Shown piece by piece: positions 33,683 through 44,744 of a DNA stretch of 64,000 bases. The stretch's first letter is position 1. Every line of letters starts with the position of its first letter. The notes beneath the pieces are model-generated. The model was not told the origin of the DNA, did no database searches, and worked only from the letters and a program-made list of their open reading frames with translations. Source of the DNA: Anodontia alba (Eukaryota; Mollusca; Bivalvia; Lucinida; Lucinidae); contig OZ024828.1 of the NCBI GenBank assembly GCA_964016985.1, forward strand, positions 75,079,264-75,143,263, given 5' to 3'. Both the position numbers and the translations under genes were made by a program.

Positions 33683-36600
33683 CTGTATCCCAGTTTCGTT
33701 TGGTCGTTGATTCTGACGCTACAGTTGTCTTCTTATCTTTCGGCATAGTTGTTGTTGTTCCTGGGGATACAGTTGTCTTCTTTTCTTTCGGCATAGTTGT
33801 TGTTGTTCCTGAGGGTACAGTTGTCTTCTTTTCTTCCGACATAGTTGTTGTTGTTCCTGCGGCTACAGTTGTCTTCTTTTCTTTCGGCATAGTTGTTGTT
33901 GTTCCTGGGGCTACAGTTGTCGGTTTTTCTTTCGGCATAGTTGTTGTTGTTCCTAGGGGTACAGTTGTCTTCTTTTCTTTCGGCATTGTTGTTGTTGTTC
34001 CTGGAGATACAGTTGTCTTCTTTTCTTTCGACATAGTTGTTGTTGTTCCTGGGGCTACAGTTGTCGATTTTTCTTTCGGCATAGTTGTTGTTGTTCCTGG
34101 GGCTACAGTTGTCTTCTTTTCTTTCGGCATAGTTGTTGTTGTTCCTGGGGCTACAGTTGTCGGTTTTTCTTTCGGCATAGTTGTTGTTGTTCCTGGGGCT
34201 ACAGTTGTCGGTTTTTCTTTCGGCATAGTTGTTGTTGTTCCTGGGGCTACAGTTGTCGGTTTTTCTTTCGGCATAGTTGTTGTTGTTCCTGAGGGTACAG
34301 TTGTCGGTTTTTCTTTCGGCATAGTTGTTGTTGTTCCTGGTGCTACAGTTGTCTTCTTTTCTTTCGGCATAGTTGTTGTTGTTCCTGGGGCTACAGTTGT
34401 CTTCTTTTCTTTTGGCGTAGTTGTTGTTGTTCCTGAGGGTACAGTTGTCGATTTTTCTTTCTGCATAGTTGTTGTTGTTCCTGGGGATATAGTTGTCCGT
34501 TTTTCTTTCGGCATAGTTGTTGTTCCTGGGGCTACAGTTGTCAGTTTTTCTTTCGGCATAGTTGTTGTTCCTGGGGCTACAGTTGTCTTCTTTTCTTTCG
34601 GCATAGTTGTTGTTGTTCCTGGGGTTACAGTTGTCTTCTTTTCTTTCGGCATAGTTGTTGTTGTTCCTGAGGGTACAGTTGGCGGTTTTTCTTTCGGCAT
34701 AGTTGTTGTTGTTTCTGGGGCTACAGTTGTCTTCTTTTCTTTCGACATAGTTGTTGTTGTTCTTGACGCTTCTGTGGTGGCAGTCTTGTCTTTTGGCATA
34801 GTTGTTGTTTTTAGTGCTGTTTTGGTTGTGGTCTTAACTTTCGGCTTAGTTTTTGTTGTTCTTGACGTTTCTGTGGTGGTAGACTTGTCTTTCGGCATTG
34901 TTGTTGTTGTTCTGGACGCTTTTGTTGCTGTAGTCTTGTCTTTCGGCATTGTTATAGTTGTTTTGGACGCTTTTTCTGTCGTGGTCTTGTCTTTCGTCAT
35001 GGTTGTTGTTGTTCTTGACGCGTCTGTGGGGGTAGTCTTTTCTTTTGGCATTGTGGCTGTTGTTCTTGGTGCTTCTGTGGTGGTTGCCTTGTCTTTCGGT
35101 ATTTTTGTTGTTTTTGACGCTTTTGTAGTGGTCTTGTCTTTCGGCTTAGTTCTTGTTGTTTTGGATGCTTCTGCGGTGGTAGATTTGTCTTTCAACATTG
35201 TTGTTGTTGTTTTGGACGCTTCTTTGGTGGTAGTCATTTCTTTTGGCAGTGTTGTTGTTGTTCTATATGCTTCTGTGGTTGTAGTCTTGTCTTTCGGCAT
35301 TGTTGTTGTTTTGGATGCTTTTGTGATTGTGGTCTTGTCATTCGGCATTGTTGTTGTTTTGGGTTGTTTTGTGGTTGTGGTCTTGTCTTTCGGCTTAGTT
35401 CTTGTTGTTCTGGACGCTTCTGTTGCAGTAGTTTTGTCTGTCGGCATTGTTTTTGCTGTTTTGGACGCTTCTGTGGCGGTAGTCTTGTCTTTCGGCATTG
35501 TTGTAGTTGTTTCTGGTGCTTCTGTGGTGGCAGTCTTTTCTTTCGGCCGTGTTGTTGTTGTTCTAGGTGCTTCTGTTGTGGTAGTCTTTTCTTTCGGCAT
35601 TGTTGTTTTGGATGCTTTTGTGGTAGTAGTCTTTTCTTTCGGCAGTGTTATTGTAGTTCTAGGTGCTTCTGTTGTGGTAGTCTTTTCTTTCGGCATTGTT
35701 GTTGTTTTGGATGCTTTTGTGGTTGCGGTCTTGTCTTTCGGCTTATTTGTTGTTGTTCTGGACTCTTCCGAGGTAGTAGTCTTTTCATTTAGCATTGTTG
35801 TTGCTTTGGGCGCTTTTGTGGTTGTGGTCTTGTCTTTCGGTTTAGTTATTGTTGTTTTGGACTCTTCTGTGGTGGTAGTCCTGTCTTTCGGCTTTGTTGT
35901 TGTTGTTTTGGACGCTTCTATGGTGGTAGTCTTGTCTTTCGGAATTGTTGTTCTTTTTGGTGCTTTTGTGGTTGTGGTCTTTTCTTTCGGCTTAGTCATT
36001 GTTGTTTTGGAAACTTCTGTGGTGGTAGTCTTGTCTGTCGGCATTGTTGTTGTTGTTTTGGACGCTTCTGTGGTGGTAGTCTTTTTTCTAGGCAGTGTTG
36101 TTGTTGTTCTGGGTGCTTTTGTGGTGATAGTCTTGTCTTTCGATATTGTTGTCGTTTTTGGTGCTTTTATGGTTGTGGTCTTGCCTTTCGGCTTAGTTAT
36201 TGTTGTTTTGGATGCTTCTGTTGTGGTAGTCTTGTCTTTCGGCATTGTTGTTGTTGTTTTGGACGCTTCTGTGGTGGTAGTCTTTTCTTTTGGCTGTGTT
36301 GTTGTTGTTCTGGGTGTTTTTGTGGTGAAAGTCTTGTTTTTCGACATTGTTGTTGTTTTGGGTGCTTTTGTGGTTGTTGTCTTGTCTTTCGGCTTAGTTA
36401 TTGTAGTTTTGGATGCTTCTGTTGTGGTAGTCTTGTCATTCGGCTTAGCACTTGTTGTTTTGGACGCTTCTGTTGTGGTAGTCTTGTCTTTCGGCATTGC
36501 TGGTGTTGTTTTAGACGCTTCTGTAGTGGTAGTCTTGTCTTTCGGCATTGTTGTTGTTGTTGTTGTTCTGGGTGCTTCTGTGGTGGTAGTCTTGTCTTTC

Positions 36601-38299
36601 GGCATTGTTGTTGTTTTGGACGCTTTTGTGGTTGTAGTCTTGTCTTTCGGCTTAGTCAGTGTTATTTTGGATTTTTCTGTGGTTCTAGTCTTGTCTTTCG
36701 GCATTGTTGTTGTTGTTTTGGACGCTTTTGTGGTATTAGTCTTTTCTTTAGGCAGTGTTGTTGTTGTTCTGGTTTCTTTTGTGGTGGTAGTCTTGTCTTT
36801 CGGCATTGTTGTTGTTTTGGGTGCTTTTGTGGTTGTAGTCTTGTCTTTCGGCTTAGTCATTGTTGTTTTGGAAGCTTCTGTGCTCGTAGTCTTGTCTTTC
36901 GGCATTGTTGTTGTTGTTTTGGACGCTTCTGTGGTTGTAGTCTTGTCTTTCGGCATCGTTGTTGTTGTTTTTCTGGGTGCTTCTGTGGTGGTAGTCTTAT
37001 CTTTCGGCATTGTTGTTGTTATGGACGCTTTTTTGGTTGTGGTAGTCTTGTCTTTCAGCTTAGTTATTGTTGTTTTGAACGCCTCTGTGGTGGTAGTCTT
37101 GTCTTCCGGTATTGTTGTTGTTGTTTTGGAAGCTTCTGTGGTGGTAGTCTTTTCTTTTGGCAGTGTTGTTATTGTTCCTGGTGCTTTTGTGGTGGTAGTC
37201 TTGTCTTTCGACATTGTTGTTGTTTTGGGTACTTTTGTAGTTGTGGTTTTGTCTTTTGGCTTAGTTATCGTTGTTCTGGACGCTTCTGTGGTGGTAGTCT
37301 TGTCTTTCGGCATTGTTGTTGTTGGTTTTGACGCTTCTGTGGCGGTAGTCTTGTCTTTAGGCATTGTTGTTGTTGGTGTTGTTCTGGGTGCTTCTGTGGT
37401 GGCAGTCTTGTCTTTCGGCATTGTTGTTGTTTTGGACGCTTTTGTGGTAGCAGTTTCGTCTTTCGGCATTGTTGTTGTTTTGGCCTCTTCTGTGGTGGTA
37501 GTCTTGTCTTTTGGCATTGTTGTTGTTGTTTTGGATGCTTCTGTGGTGGTAGTCTTTTCTTTTGGCAGTGTTGTAGTTGTTCTGGGTGCTTTTGTGGTGG
37601 TAGTTTTGTCTTTCGACATTGTTGTTGTTTTGGGTGCTTTTGTGGTTGTGGTCTTTTCTTTCGGCTTAGTTATTGTTGTTTTGGACGCTTCTTTGGAGGT
37701 AGTCTTGTCTCTCGGCATTGTTGTTGTTGTTTTGGACGCTTCTGTGGTTGTAGTCTTGTCTTTCGGCATTGTTGTTGTTATTGTTCTGGGTGCTTCTATG
37801 GTGGTAGTCTTGTCTTTCGGCATTTTTGTTGTTTTGGGCGCTTTTGTGGTTGTGGACTTGTCTTTCGGCTTAGTTATTGTTGTTTTGGACGCCTCTGTGG
37901 TGGTAGTCTTGTCTTTCGGCATTGTTGTTGTTGTTCTGTGTGCGTCTGTGGTAGTGGTCTTGTCTTTCGGCATTGTTGTTGTTGATTTGGACGGTATTGT
38001 TTTTGTTGTCCTTGACGCCTCTGTGGAAGTAGTCTTGTCGTTCGGCACTGTTGTTGTTATTATTGGTGCTTCTGTTGTGGTTGTGGTGGTAGTCTTACCT
38101 TTCGGCATAGTTGTTGTTGATGTTGATGCCGTCGTTGACATTCTTTTTGTAGTCGTCGGTGTTTCGGATGCAGTTCCTGGTGTTCTTCTTGTCGACGTCA
38201 TTTTTGTCGACGTGCCTGATACTGTTGTTGTTGCAGGTTCTGCTGGTATGCATCTCCTTGACCTTAGTATTATGCAATCTTTGTTTGCGTCTTCTGTTC
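33683..38299 (-). CDS. Exon: threonine-rich mucin-like repeat domain
   Basis: This 4,617-bp exon is open throughout and is symmetrical (phase 1 at both ends), as is typical of shuffled extracellular modules. It begins after a TTTTCAG acceptor and starts with a short stub holding two Cys (KDC and RRCIPAEP). Then come two repeat types. The N-terminal three quarters (about 38100-34756) are imperfect 17-residue units of the form MPKDKTTTTEASKTTTT. The C-terminal quarter (34755-33700) is more regular 16-residue units, MPKEKTTVAPGTTTT. Thr dominates, Ser is rare, Lys/Asp/Glu recur on a fixed period and no Cys occurs in the repeats, so dense Thr O-glycosylation of a secreted or matrix protein is expected. 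Family knowledge: mollusc mucus and shell-matrix proteins often have such tracts. The exact function is unknown. The exon ends TGG GAT ACA G at the GTATGA donor, and no stop interrupts 1,538 codons. Confidence 0.8.
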
Positions 38300-38336
38300 C
38301 TGAAAATTAGTAAATTAAGTTTCGTTTTTGTTGGTT

Positions 38337-38432
38337 CCCGGCAGGCACATGACGTAAATATAACGTCGCCTCAACGTCGATGCAACGTCATGACGTTGAG
38401 GCGATGTTATATTTACGTCATGTGCCCGCTGG
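38337..38432. mobile_element. Hairpin MITE family G beside the mucin exon acceptor
   Basis: CCCGGCAGGCACATGACGTA, AATATAACGTCGCCTCAACG and the complement up to TCATGTGCCCGCTGGG, with a GTCATGAC centre as in 17128-17233. It ends about 37 bp upstream (in the sense of transcription) of the acceptor at 38300, inside the intron and near where the branch point is expected. Confidence 0.87.
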
Positions 38433-38435
38433 GTT

Positions 38436-39260
38436 AGATATACTTTGTAATTATATTATAATCACCCTAATGGTGCAGGCTCCTAAACTTTGCATAATAC
38501 GTTAACAAATCTGCTTGACTACCTGATGTGCAATCAAAGCATTGACAGCACTAGTGGGTCCATTGTCTCTGAGTGTAAGCTGGGAAAATGGCCTTGAAGA
38601 CGGACTTAAGATATTTTTTTTTATTTTTGACTTTCTGTAATTTAATCAAACAGTACAGACCCTCTCTGATCTGCATCTGCACTCTTTGCTTATGTCCCAG
38701 TACTAAGCCCAGTCCAGGTTTAATCCTCTTTACACAGCACTCTGACGTCACATCCAAAAAATAGCGCAGCTATCAAAAGCGGTTACCTGGATTCATTGGT
38801 CAATGATAATTATAATCACGTGGTCATCAACCTTAAGGATATTTAGATGTTTGAATACTTTGACTCGATTGTAAACATTCGACCCAAAATCCTGTAGCCG
38901 AAAATAAACGCTTCGGACTCAGAAGTCTGGTCAGCGGTAGTTCTAGAGGAATTGCGCATTCATTTCTGTCCGATTACTAAACAAAACCACGGTAATTCTA
39001 ACCTCCGTTGTTAGTAAAACTAGTGGACTCTTCTACCGTAAGTTTTTTCTACCTATTAAGACGTCTGAGTAGTTTTATTTATATATTTTATAGAAATTCC
39101 TCTAGTTAATGTAAACAGTGCAGATCCTGATCTGTTTGCTTGTTACCCTTTCTGGGGTCTCCAGATTATAATGGGTTAAAATTAGCTAGAATGAAGGTAC
39201 TTTATTGTGAACATTTCATGACAATTTAGTTTGGCAGAGTCCGTCGTTCAAATAATCGAA
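38436..39260. other. Upstream intron or flank of the mucin-like gene, no exon found
   Basis: I searched the minus strand for a signal-peptide exon ending in phase 1 before GT and found no convincing one. The region 38640-38700 resembles a decayed family D/F repeat and is partly repeated at 55600-55760. Confidence 0.5.
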
Positions 39261-39362
39261 ATTGACTTATTTTACTTGTCATGGCTGTTGCCAGTTCAAG
39301 TCATATGACCAGCTTAAAAATGCGACAATGTCGTTTGTACACCTAATAGAACTGTTGCATTT

Positions 39363-39422
39363 GGTGTGTGTGTGTGTGGTGGTGGGGGGGGGGGGGGGGG
39401 GCGGTGGGGTGGGGGGGAGGTG
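39363..39422. repeat. (GT)n plus long G run
   Basis: (TG)n then runs of G (about 39383-39401 and 39411-39417). The G strand has enough G runs for a quadruplex (inference). Confidence 0.85.
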
Positions 39423-39689
39423 GGCGATAGCCCCCCAGAGTTACTTCACCGTTTCAGCTGACCTTATTTCCATTAACACAGTAGACTTGTATCGCTGCGC
39501 GTTGTAAAATAGAGACAAACTGTTATCGCTATAAACACAAGCAATGGTTGTCAAGTTGTCATATAATTAGTATGAACTGAATACAAGCACTTCAGTGAAG
39601 GACTGTGTTTCACATTTAATGGATATGGCATTCCTGATATTGTAGAAAGCATTAAAGAATTCCTGCGCAAAGACATTGAGGGATGACCT

Positions 39690-40795
39690 TATTTCCAATT
39701 TCACTCAAAAGGTCTATATTCAGAGGCTCCGAATATAGGTCCAAACTACTATCCATAAGCAGCAGATTGATCGTCAAAATTTCTTACTTGAAAAAAAGAA
39801 AAAAGCCTAACGGAATTATGGACGGGTTTTTCAAAAAGGCTAACCAAAAGAAAAACCTCGGACGACGCCCGACAGCGCCCACCCGCCCGGACATGGCTAT
39901 TTTAAAGAACGGATTTTTGACAAACCCGTCCAAAAATCAGTTTTGGCTGCACAAGCTTTCTGCTTCAGGGAAGATTAGTACATATCGAAGAAAGTAAGAG
40001 TTGTCTCTCTTGCACGCCACATGCCTTCTGGTCCTGATCTATGACTCTACCAAATATTATCAAAATATTTCAAACCATTAAGAAGTTATGAAATGCACAA
40101 GAATTTGGCTTAGAAATTCGTTCAGGGGAGATAACTAGAAAAATAACAAAGCAAGAGTCGTCCTTCTTGAATGTGACTCTAAGTTGACCTGATATATGTC
40201 CCTACCAAACATTATCAAATTATCTCAAACAGTATGGGAGTTATGGCCTGCACAAGATTTCAGGGGAGATAAGTACATAACAAAGAAAGTGAGAGTTGTC
40301 TCTCTTGCACGCGACACACCTATTGGTCCTCCTCTTTATCCCTTCCAAATATAAAAGTAATCCACTGAAGAATAAATGTAACATATAACTTTGAAAGAAA
40401 AGGTTAAACCTCGGACGTCAAGGGAGATAAGTACATAACGGAGATACGCCCACTGGTCTTCCTCTTCATCCCTACCAAATATAAAAACAATCCACTGAAG
40501 AATAAAGGTAACATATAAATTTGAAAAAAAAGTTAACCAAAAGGTAAACCTTGGACGCCAGGGTAGATAAGTACATAATGAAGAAAGTGAGAGTTGCCTC
40601 TCTTGCAAGTGACATGCCTATTGGTCTTCCTCTTCATCCCTACCATATATGAAAGCAATCCACTGAAGAATAAAGGTAACGTATAACTTTGAAAAAAAAG
40701 TTTACCAAAAGGTAAACCTGGGACGACGCCCGACGCCCGCTCGCCCGGACATCGCTATTTTAAAAGGCGGATTTTTTTAAAAACCCTTCCAATGA
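39690..40795. repeat. Tandem repeat block (about 130-150-bp units) with matching outer ends
   Basis: AGGGAGATAAGTACATAACG, AAAGTGAGAGTTGTCTCTCT, CATGCCTATTGGTCTTCCTC and AATCCACTGAAGAATAAAGG recur about five times between 39960 and 40690. The motif GACGACGCCCGAC...CGCCCGGACAT...CTATTTTAAA...GGATTTTT occurs at both edges (39850-39920 and 40715-40790). Confidence 0.8.
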
Positions 40796-40834
40796 GCTGA
40801 ATGTAAGTTCTTCAGTTTAATATTTAATCCTTAA

Positions 40835-41349
40835 ACGGGCAATGTCAATAAGGCCTGTTTTATGATTAAAGCCGATTTTCTTTTAAATCCTTTGAAGTGA
40901 CCGTTATGTATTGGCTTTACGTTTGCAAACTATTTATTGGAATGGAGCAATTGTTTGGAAGATATAGTCAAATTAGGTGGGTGGGGTAACTTACCCCATA
41001 ACCAAACTTGTGATAAACAAATACAGATTTACAGCTATATATAATTATATAACCTTACATGACTTTGAATACAAACGTGTTGCTTCTAAATGCATTTTAT
41101 TTTTTCTGCTGTAAGAAGCAGTGTAGAGGAGTTAGAGAACATTAATCTTGGCAGTGAGGTTTTTTGATTTTTCAAAGGGCAGACTTTACGAAAAACCACT
41201 ACATGCCTTTATTACAGGTTTAACCTTTTTGAAATTGCTGGTCATTTATATACATGCATTACTATAATACGTAAAACCTTACTTTTTTTAAATTGCTCCT
41301 CTATAACATGAATTACTTGCCCATACTTTTTAATAATTACTCATTTCAA

Positions 41350-41391
<42 letters not shown>

Positions 41392-41650
41392 AAGAAAGAA
41401 AACAAAATGTTGTGAATCTCAAGTATCTATATTTTTTTTTTTTTTTTTTTTTTTATGAGATAAATTTCTATCCGAAAGCCTTTTACATCCTGTTTACATG
41501 TTATCTGCATGACTTGTTATTTAAATCTTTGAGTTTGAATATGCGTTGATGTCATTCATGACTTCAGAGTAGTGTTGATGTTCCCATGTTAATCGCAAGA
41601 ATTTACATTTGTCAGTGACATGGATGGATTTAACTACAGTATCATATATT
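40835..41650. repeat. Left arm of a large inverted duplication
   Basis: TTATGTATTGGCTTTACGTT, ACTATTTATTGGAATGG, TAGGTGGGTGGGGTAACTTA, GTGATAAACAAATACAG, TACTATAATACGTAAAACCT and AAATCTTTGAGTTTGAATAT all find reverse-complement matches, in order, in 44745-45625. The arms are diverged. The left arm carries a 37-base A tract absent from the right arm. Confidence 0.82.
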
Positions 41651-41794
41651 TGAATGATTTGTTCTACTATACTTCGCGCGAAAAGAAAATGGTTTTAACC
41701 TTGACTTGCGTCAAGGTCACATGCTAAAGATTGTTTAAATCTGTGCTTTTGAGAACATTGAGTACTGACATTAAAAGTATAAGCATAATATACA

Positions 41795-42592
41795 TAAACT
41801 CAACGCCATGTGTAACGCGTCATTTATTCAAGATATACATATTTCATGTACGGTATCGTTTTATTATTCTAACACTCCTCGCCTATATAGCCAATGGTTA
41901 AACTCAGTGATTTATTCTTCAACAAATCACTGGGCGGAAGCGCGCGACGCTATCTGGGGCCGTTCGGACGTTATTTTGACACTTTGTTGACGTCAGTCTT
42001 CGTTTCCACGACGTTAGACGGTGTAACGTCGTTTTTCTCGCATCAACAACGTAAGAAATGCACGTAAATGTCAGCGTTAGAGTCAAAGTTGTTGCCGGGA
42101 TTTCATTATGCGATGGCGGACAGTCGGAAGAATCTGAAGGATGCAATTACTTGTTCGTCGTTTTCTATGTGTTAAAATCGAAATAGATCAGCTCTTGTGC
42201 GTGATTTGTTAATAAATCACAGTTTTTCGGTCAGTTGTAAGAAGATAAATCACTCGCGCTCCGCGCTCTTGATTTGATCTACATTATAACTTATCTCCAA
42301 ACAGTGATTTATTACTCAACAAATCACTGCTAGAGTTGAAATATTTCTTAACTAATCAAGATGTAACGTTGTGCCATCCAATTCTGTCGGATATGAACGA
42401 GTTTTATGATTGTTCATGAACAAAATCTTGTTCCTTTCTTTTGTCTAAACAATAGTTACACCTCAGGGTAACACAACCCCGACTTGGTTTGCGCGGCGCA
42501 TGTACTGTATTGATATTCAAAAGATACCCTACATGAAATGTGCATATCTAAAATAGATGATGCGGTTTCAGTGGCTTTGAGTATTCGTTTTG
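41795..42592. mobile_element. Non-autonomous Tc1-like element related to 3130-4935
   Basis: Left end ACTCAACGCCATGTGTAACG...GATATACATATTTCATGTAC and the complement of the right end ACTCAAAGCCACTGAAACCG...ATGCACATTTCATGTAGGG form imperfect inverted repeats of about 60 bp. No coding frame inside. The spacer contains AAATCACTG repeats (41905-42330, TTCAACAAATCACTGGGCGG and similar). It lies in the spacer of a larger inverted duplication. Confidence 0.62.
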
Positions 42593-42599
42593 ACACATT

Positions 42600-43430
42600 T
42601 AATCGATTGTTAATTACGTTTTGTTTTGATAACAATGGATCGATTGGTTTTGACCCTGAACTTTAACTGCCATAAACACATTTCCAGTTTTCATCTTATC
42701 TGAATTTTATGACTTTCCTCAGATAAAAGAATTCAACATCCTTCTTACAGCCATTTAGACTCCAGTATTTGTGATAATATTTGTTATACCTTAGTAATCC
42801 TCTCTCCAGTCATCCACTTCTGCCTTTGCATCATATATATTATTCCAAGTACATGTATTCAGAGCTGAGATGTTTTGCGTCTTTATCTGACTGATGCCTG
42901 TCATAACTTAATAACGACAACAAAACAGAGGCGATATGTGCGCAGTATCCGACAGTTTGAATACCTACACTGCACTGGCACTACCAGTCCCTGATTGGTG
43001 CCAGTCTTTGACTTTATTCAAACCAGTCTGTCTGCTAAATGTCTGTCAGAAGTGCTCTGTGATTGTATTTGAGTCTTAAAATACCAGATTCATGTTGGAC
43101 TACTAAAATGTCGTACTGACTATTAGACGGCAGATATTCTTCTGTGTATACCCTGGCCTGATTAAGGTAGGAAATGAACGATGTCAACATTCTCAGTTCA
43201 TTCTCTAACAGCCAAAGGGAGTCATCAAGGACTTGCTAAAGATTACAACATTTATTTCCGAGCTTGTCATGATCTTTTCTTTCAGCCAGTTTTGTGTTTT
43301 TGATATAGCCACCATTCACTTTGCAATTGTAACGTTCACATTGTTGTGATAACGTGTGGTCTGAAAGTATTGCAACATAGTTTTCCAATATAGTCCCCCT
43401 CCCCCTTAAAACATTGGACGATAATACCTG
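42600..43430. other. No gene seen (spacer of the inverted duplication)
   Basis: Unassigned DNA; no recognisable coding segment. Confidence 0.55.
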
Positions 43431-43439
43431 CCACTATCG

Positions 43440-44090
43440 TGTGGGAGCAGATAACTCTTGCAAACATTGACAAAATTCGGCCATTAGCCACCCCAAACCA
43501 GATCTCCACAATATCAATGCACACACCAAGTTTTGTGAAAAACCATTGACATTTACTCGTTGTCGTCCAGAAAATGAAAATATAGGCATGTTGTGGGCAG
43601 ATAACTATGTAAAAAATTACAAAATTTACCCATTAGCAATACAAAACCAGATCTTTACAATATCAATGCACAGACCAAGTTTGGTGAAAATCCATTGACA
43701 TTTACTCAACTTATCGTCGCAAAACGAACCGATGGACGTATCGCTGACAGATAACTATTTAAAGAAATTATGAAATGTGCCCATTTAGCAATCCCAAACC
43801 ATATCTTTATATTATCAAGGCACATACCAAGTTTGGTGTAATCCATTGATATTTTGCTCAAGTTATTGTCCGGAAACAAAAATACGGATGAACGGACGTG
43901 AAATAACTCTATAAAAAGTTGGTGTACTTCAAAACAATATGCGCTATACCACCTCATGGTCTAACTGTTCAACAAGTTTCAACATGATCCAATGAAAACT
44001 GTAAGAGGAGATATCCCGAAACAAACGCGGACGGACGGACGGATGGACGGACAGACACCGGAGGATATACCATAACAGCCTGCCACTATC
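43440..44090. repeat. About 150-bp tandem repeat, three to four copies
   Basis: GCAGATAACT(C/A)T...ATTAGC...CCAAACCAGATCT...ATATCAATGCACA(C/G)ACCAAGTTT...CCATTGACATTTACTC begins at about 43445, 43597 and 43747, with a last degenerate unit ending in a GGACGGACGGATGGACGG tract (44032-44052). Confidence 0.82.
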
Positions 44091-44094
44091 ATTT

Positions 44095-44562
44095 AGCAAG
44101 GTATAATAAATGGAACAAGCTGATTGGCATCATATTGCTGAATGATTTCCATTATTTTATTTGACCTTTTACCTCTTCAACAACCAACCTTACTTTTGTT
44201 ACCTGCCTCGGCTGATTTGATTCTTAGGTTATATGTAGTTTTTATAACTTTTAGAGGAAACCGGGCATTTCAGCTTGTAAACGTTTATTGCTAAGTAAGT
44301 CTGTCAAGTCAGACTTTAATTCTCTGTATCCTTTGTCGATGTAACTACCTGAACATCTACTCCAAACCATTTAGTTTCTTGTAATCTTCTTTGTATTTGT
44401 TAGATACCTGTTATCCTCTCGGTATTTGTTTCAAACAATGTCTTTATAATTTTGTAATTTTGCCATAACTGCTTTTTTTTTTTTTTTTTTTTTGTTTTTG
44501 TTTCATAAGCCAAGAAAGGCTCGGGTTTTGAAAGTATGCTTACTTATTCAGCAACTAGAATC

Positions 44563-44597
<35 letters not shown>

Positions 44598-44740
44598 CGG
44601 AGTTGTCAAATGAATAGAATTCAGACGCCGTTACGTTAACCAAGTACAGTCTATATTCAAGTTTTAGTGTTTGACAAGGTGTCATATTAGGCGGTTGTAT
44701 TTTTGTATACATTATAAAGCTCTAGTGAATCTAGTTAAAG
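44095..44740. other. No gene seen (spacer of the inverted duplication)
   Basis: AT-rich with two poly(T) tracts. Confidence 0.55.
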
Positions 44741-44744
44741 TAAT

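Larger units (their letters stand above)
24607..38299 (-). other. Gene model: mucin-like protein with two C-terminal globular domains (three exons, 5' end missing)
   Basis: Three minus-strand exons join without breaking frame: 38299-33683, 28235-27898 and 25173-24607. The first ends after one base of a codon at a donor reading ACAG/GTATGAC. The second starts after TTTTCAG with the two bases that complete a Glu codon, and ends in phase 0 at TTG/GTAAGTG. The third starts in phase 0 after ATTTCAG and runs to a TAA stop. Independent agreement of three splice sites and phases is strong evidence for a real transcript. The joined product is about 1,839 residues: Cys-containing N-terminal stub, about 1,465 residues of Thr-rich repeats, globular domain 1, short Thr-rich linker, globular domain 2. 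A phase-1 acceptor at 38300 implies at least one upstream exon, probably with the signal peptide, which I could not find. Introns are about 5.4 kb and 2.7 kb and are full of repeats. Confidence 0.75.

Noticed and set aside
33700..38310. 1,536-codon plus-strand open frame opposite the mucin exon
   Set aside because: It mirrors the Thr-codon repeats, has a Val/Phe/Ser composition typical of an antisense of ACN-rich DNA, and has no splice support. The minus strand has matching splice sites and phases.
38551..38757. Possible first exon of the mucin-like gene
   Set aside because: Basic, no hydrophobic signal sequence, and it lies in a dispersed repeat also seen near 55600.
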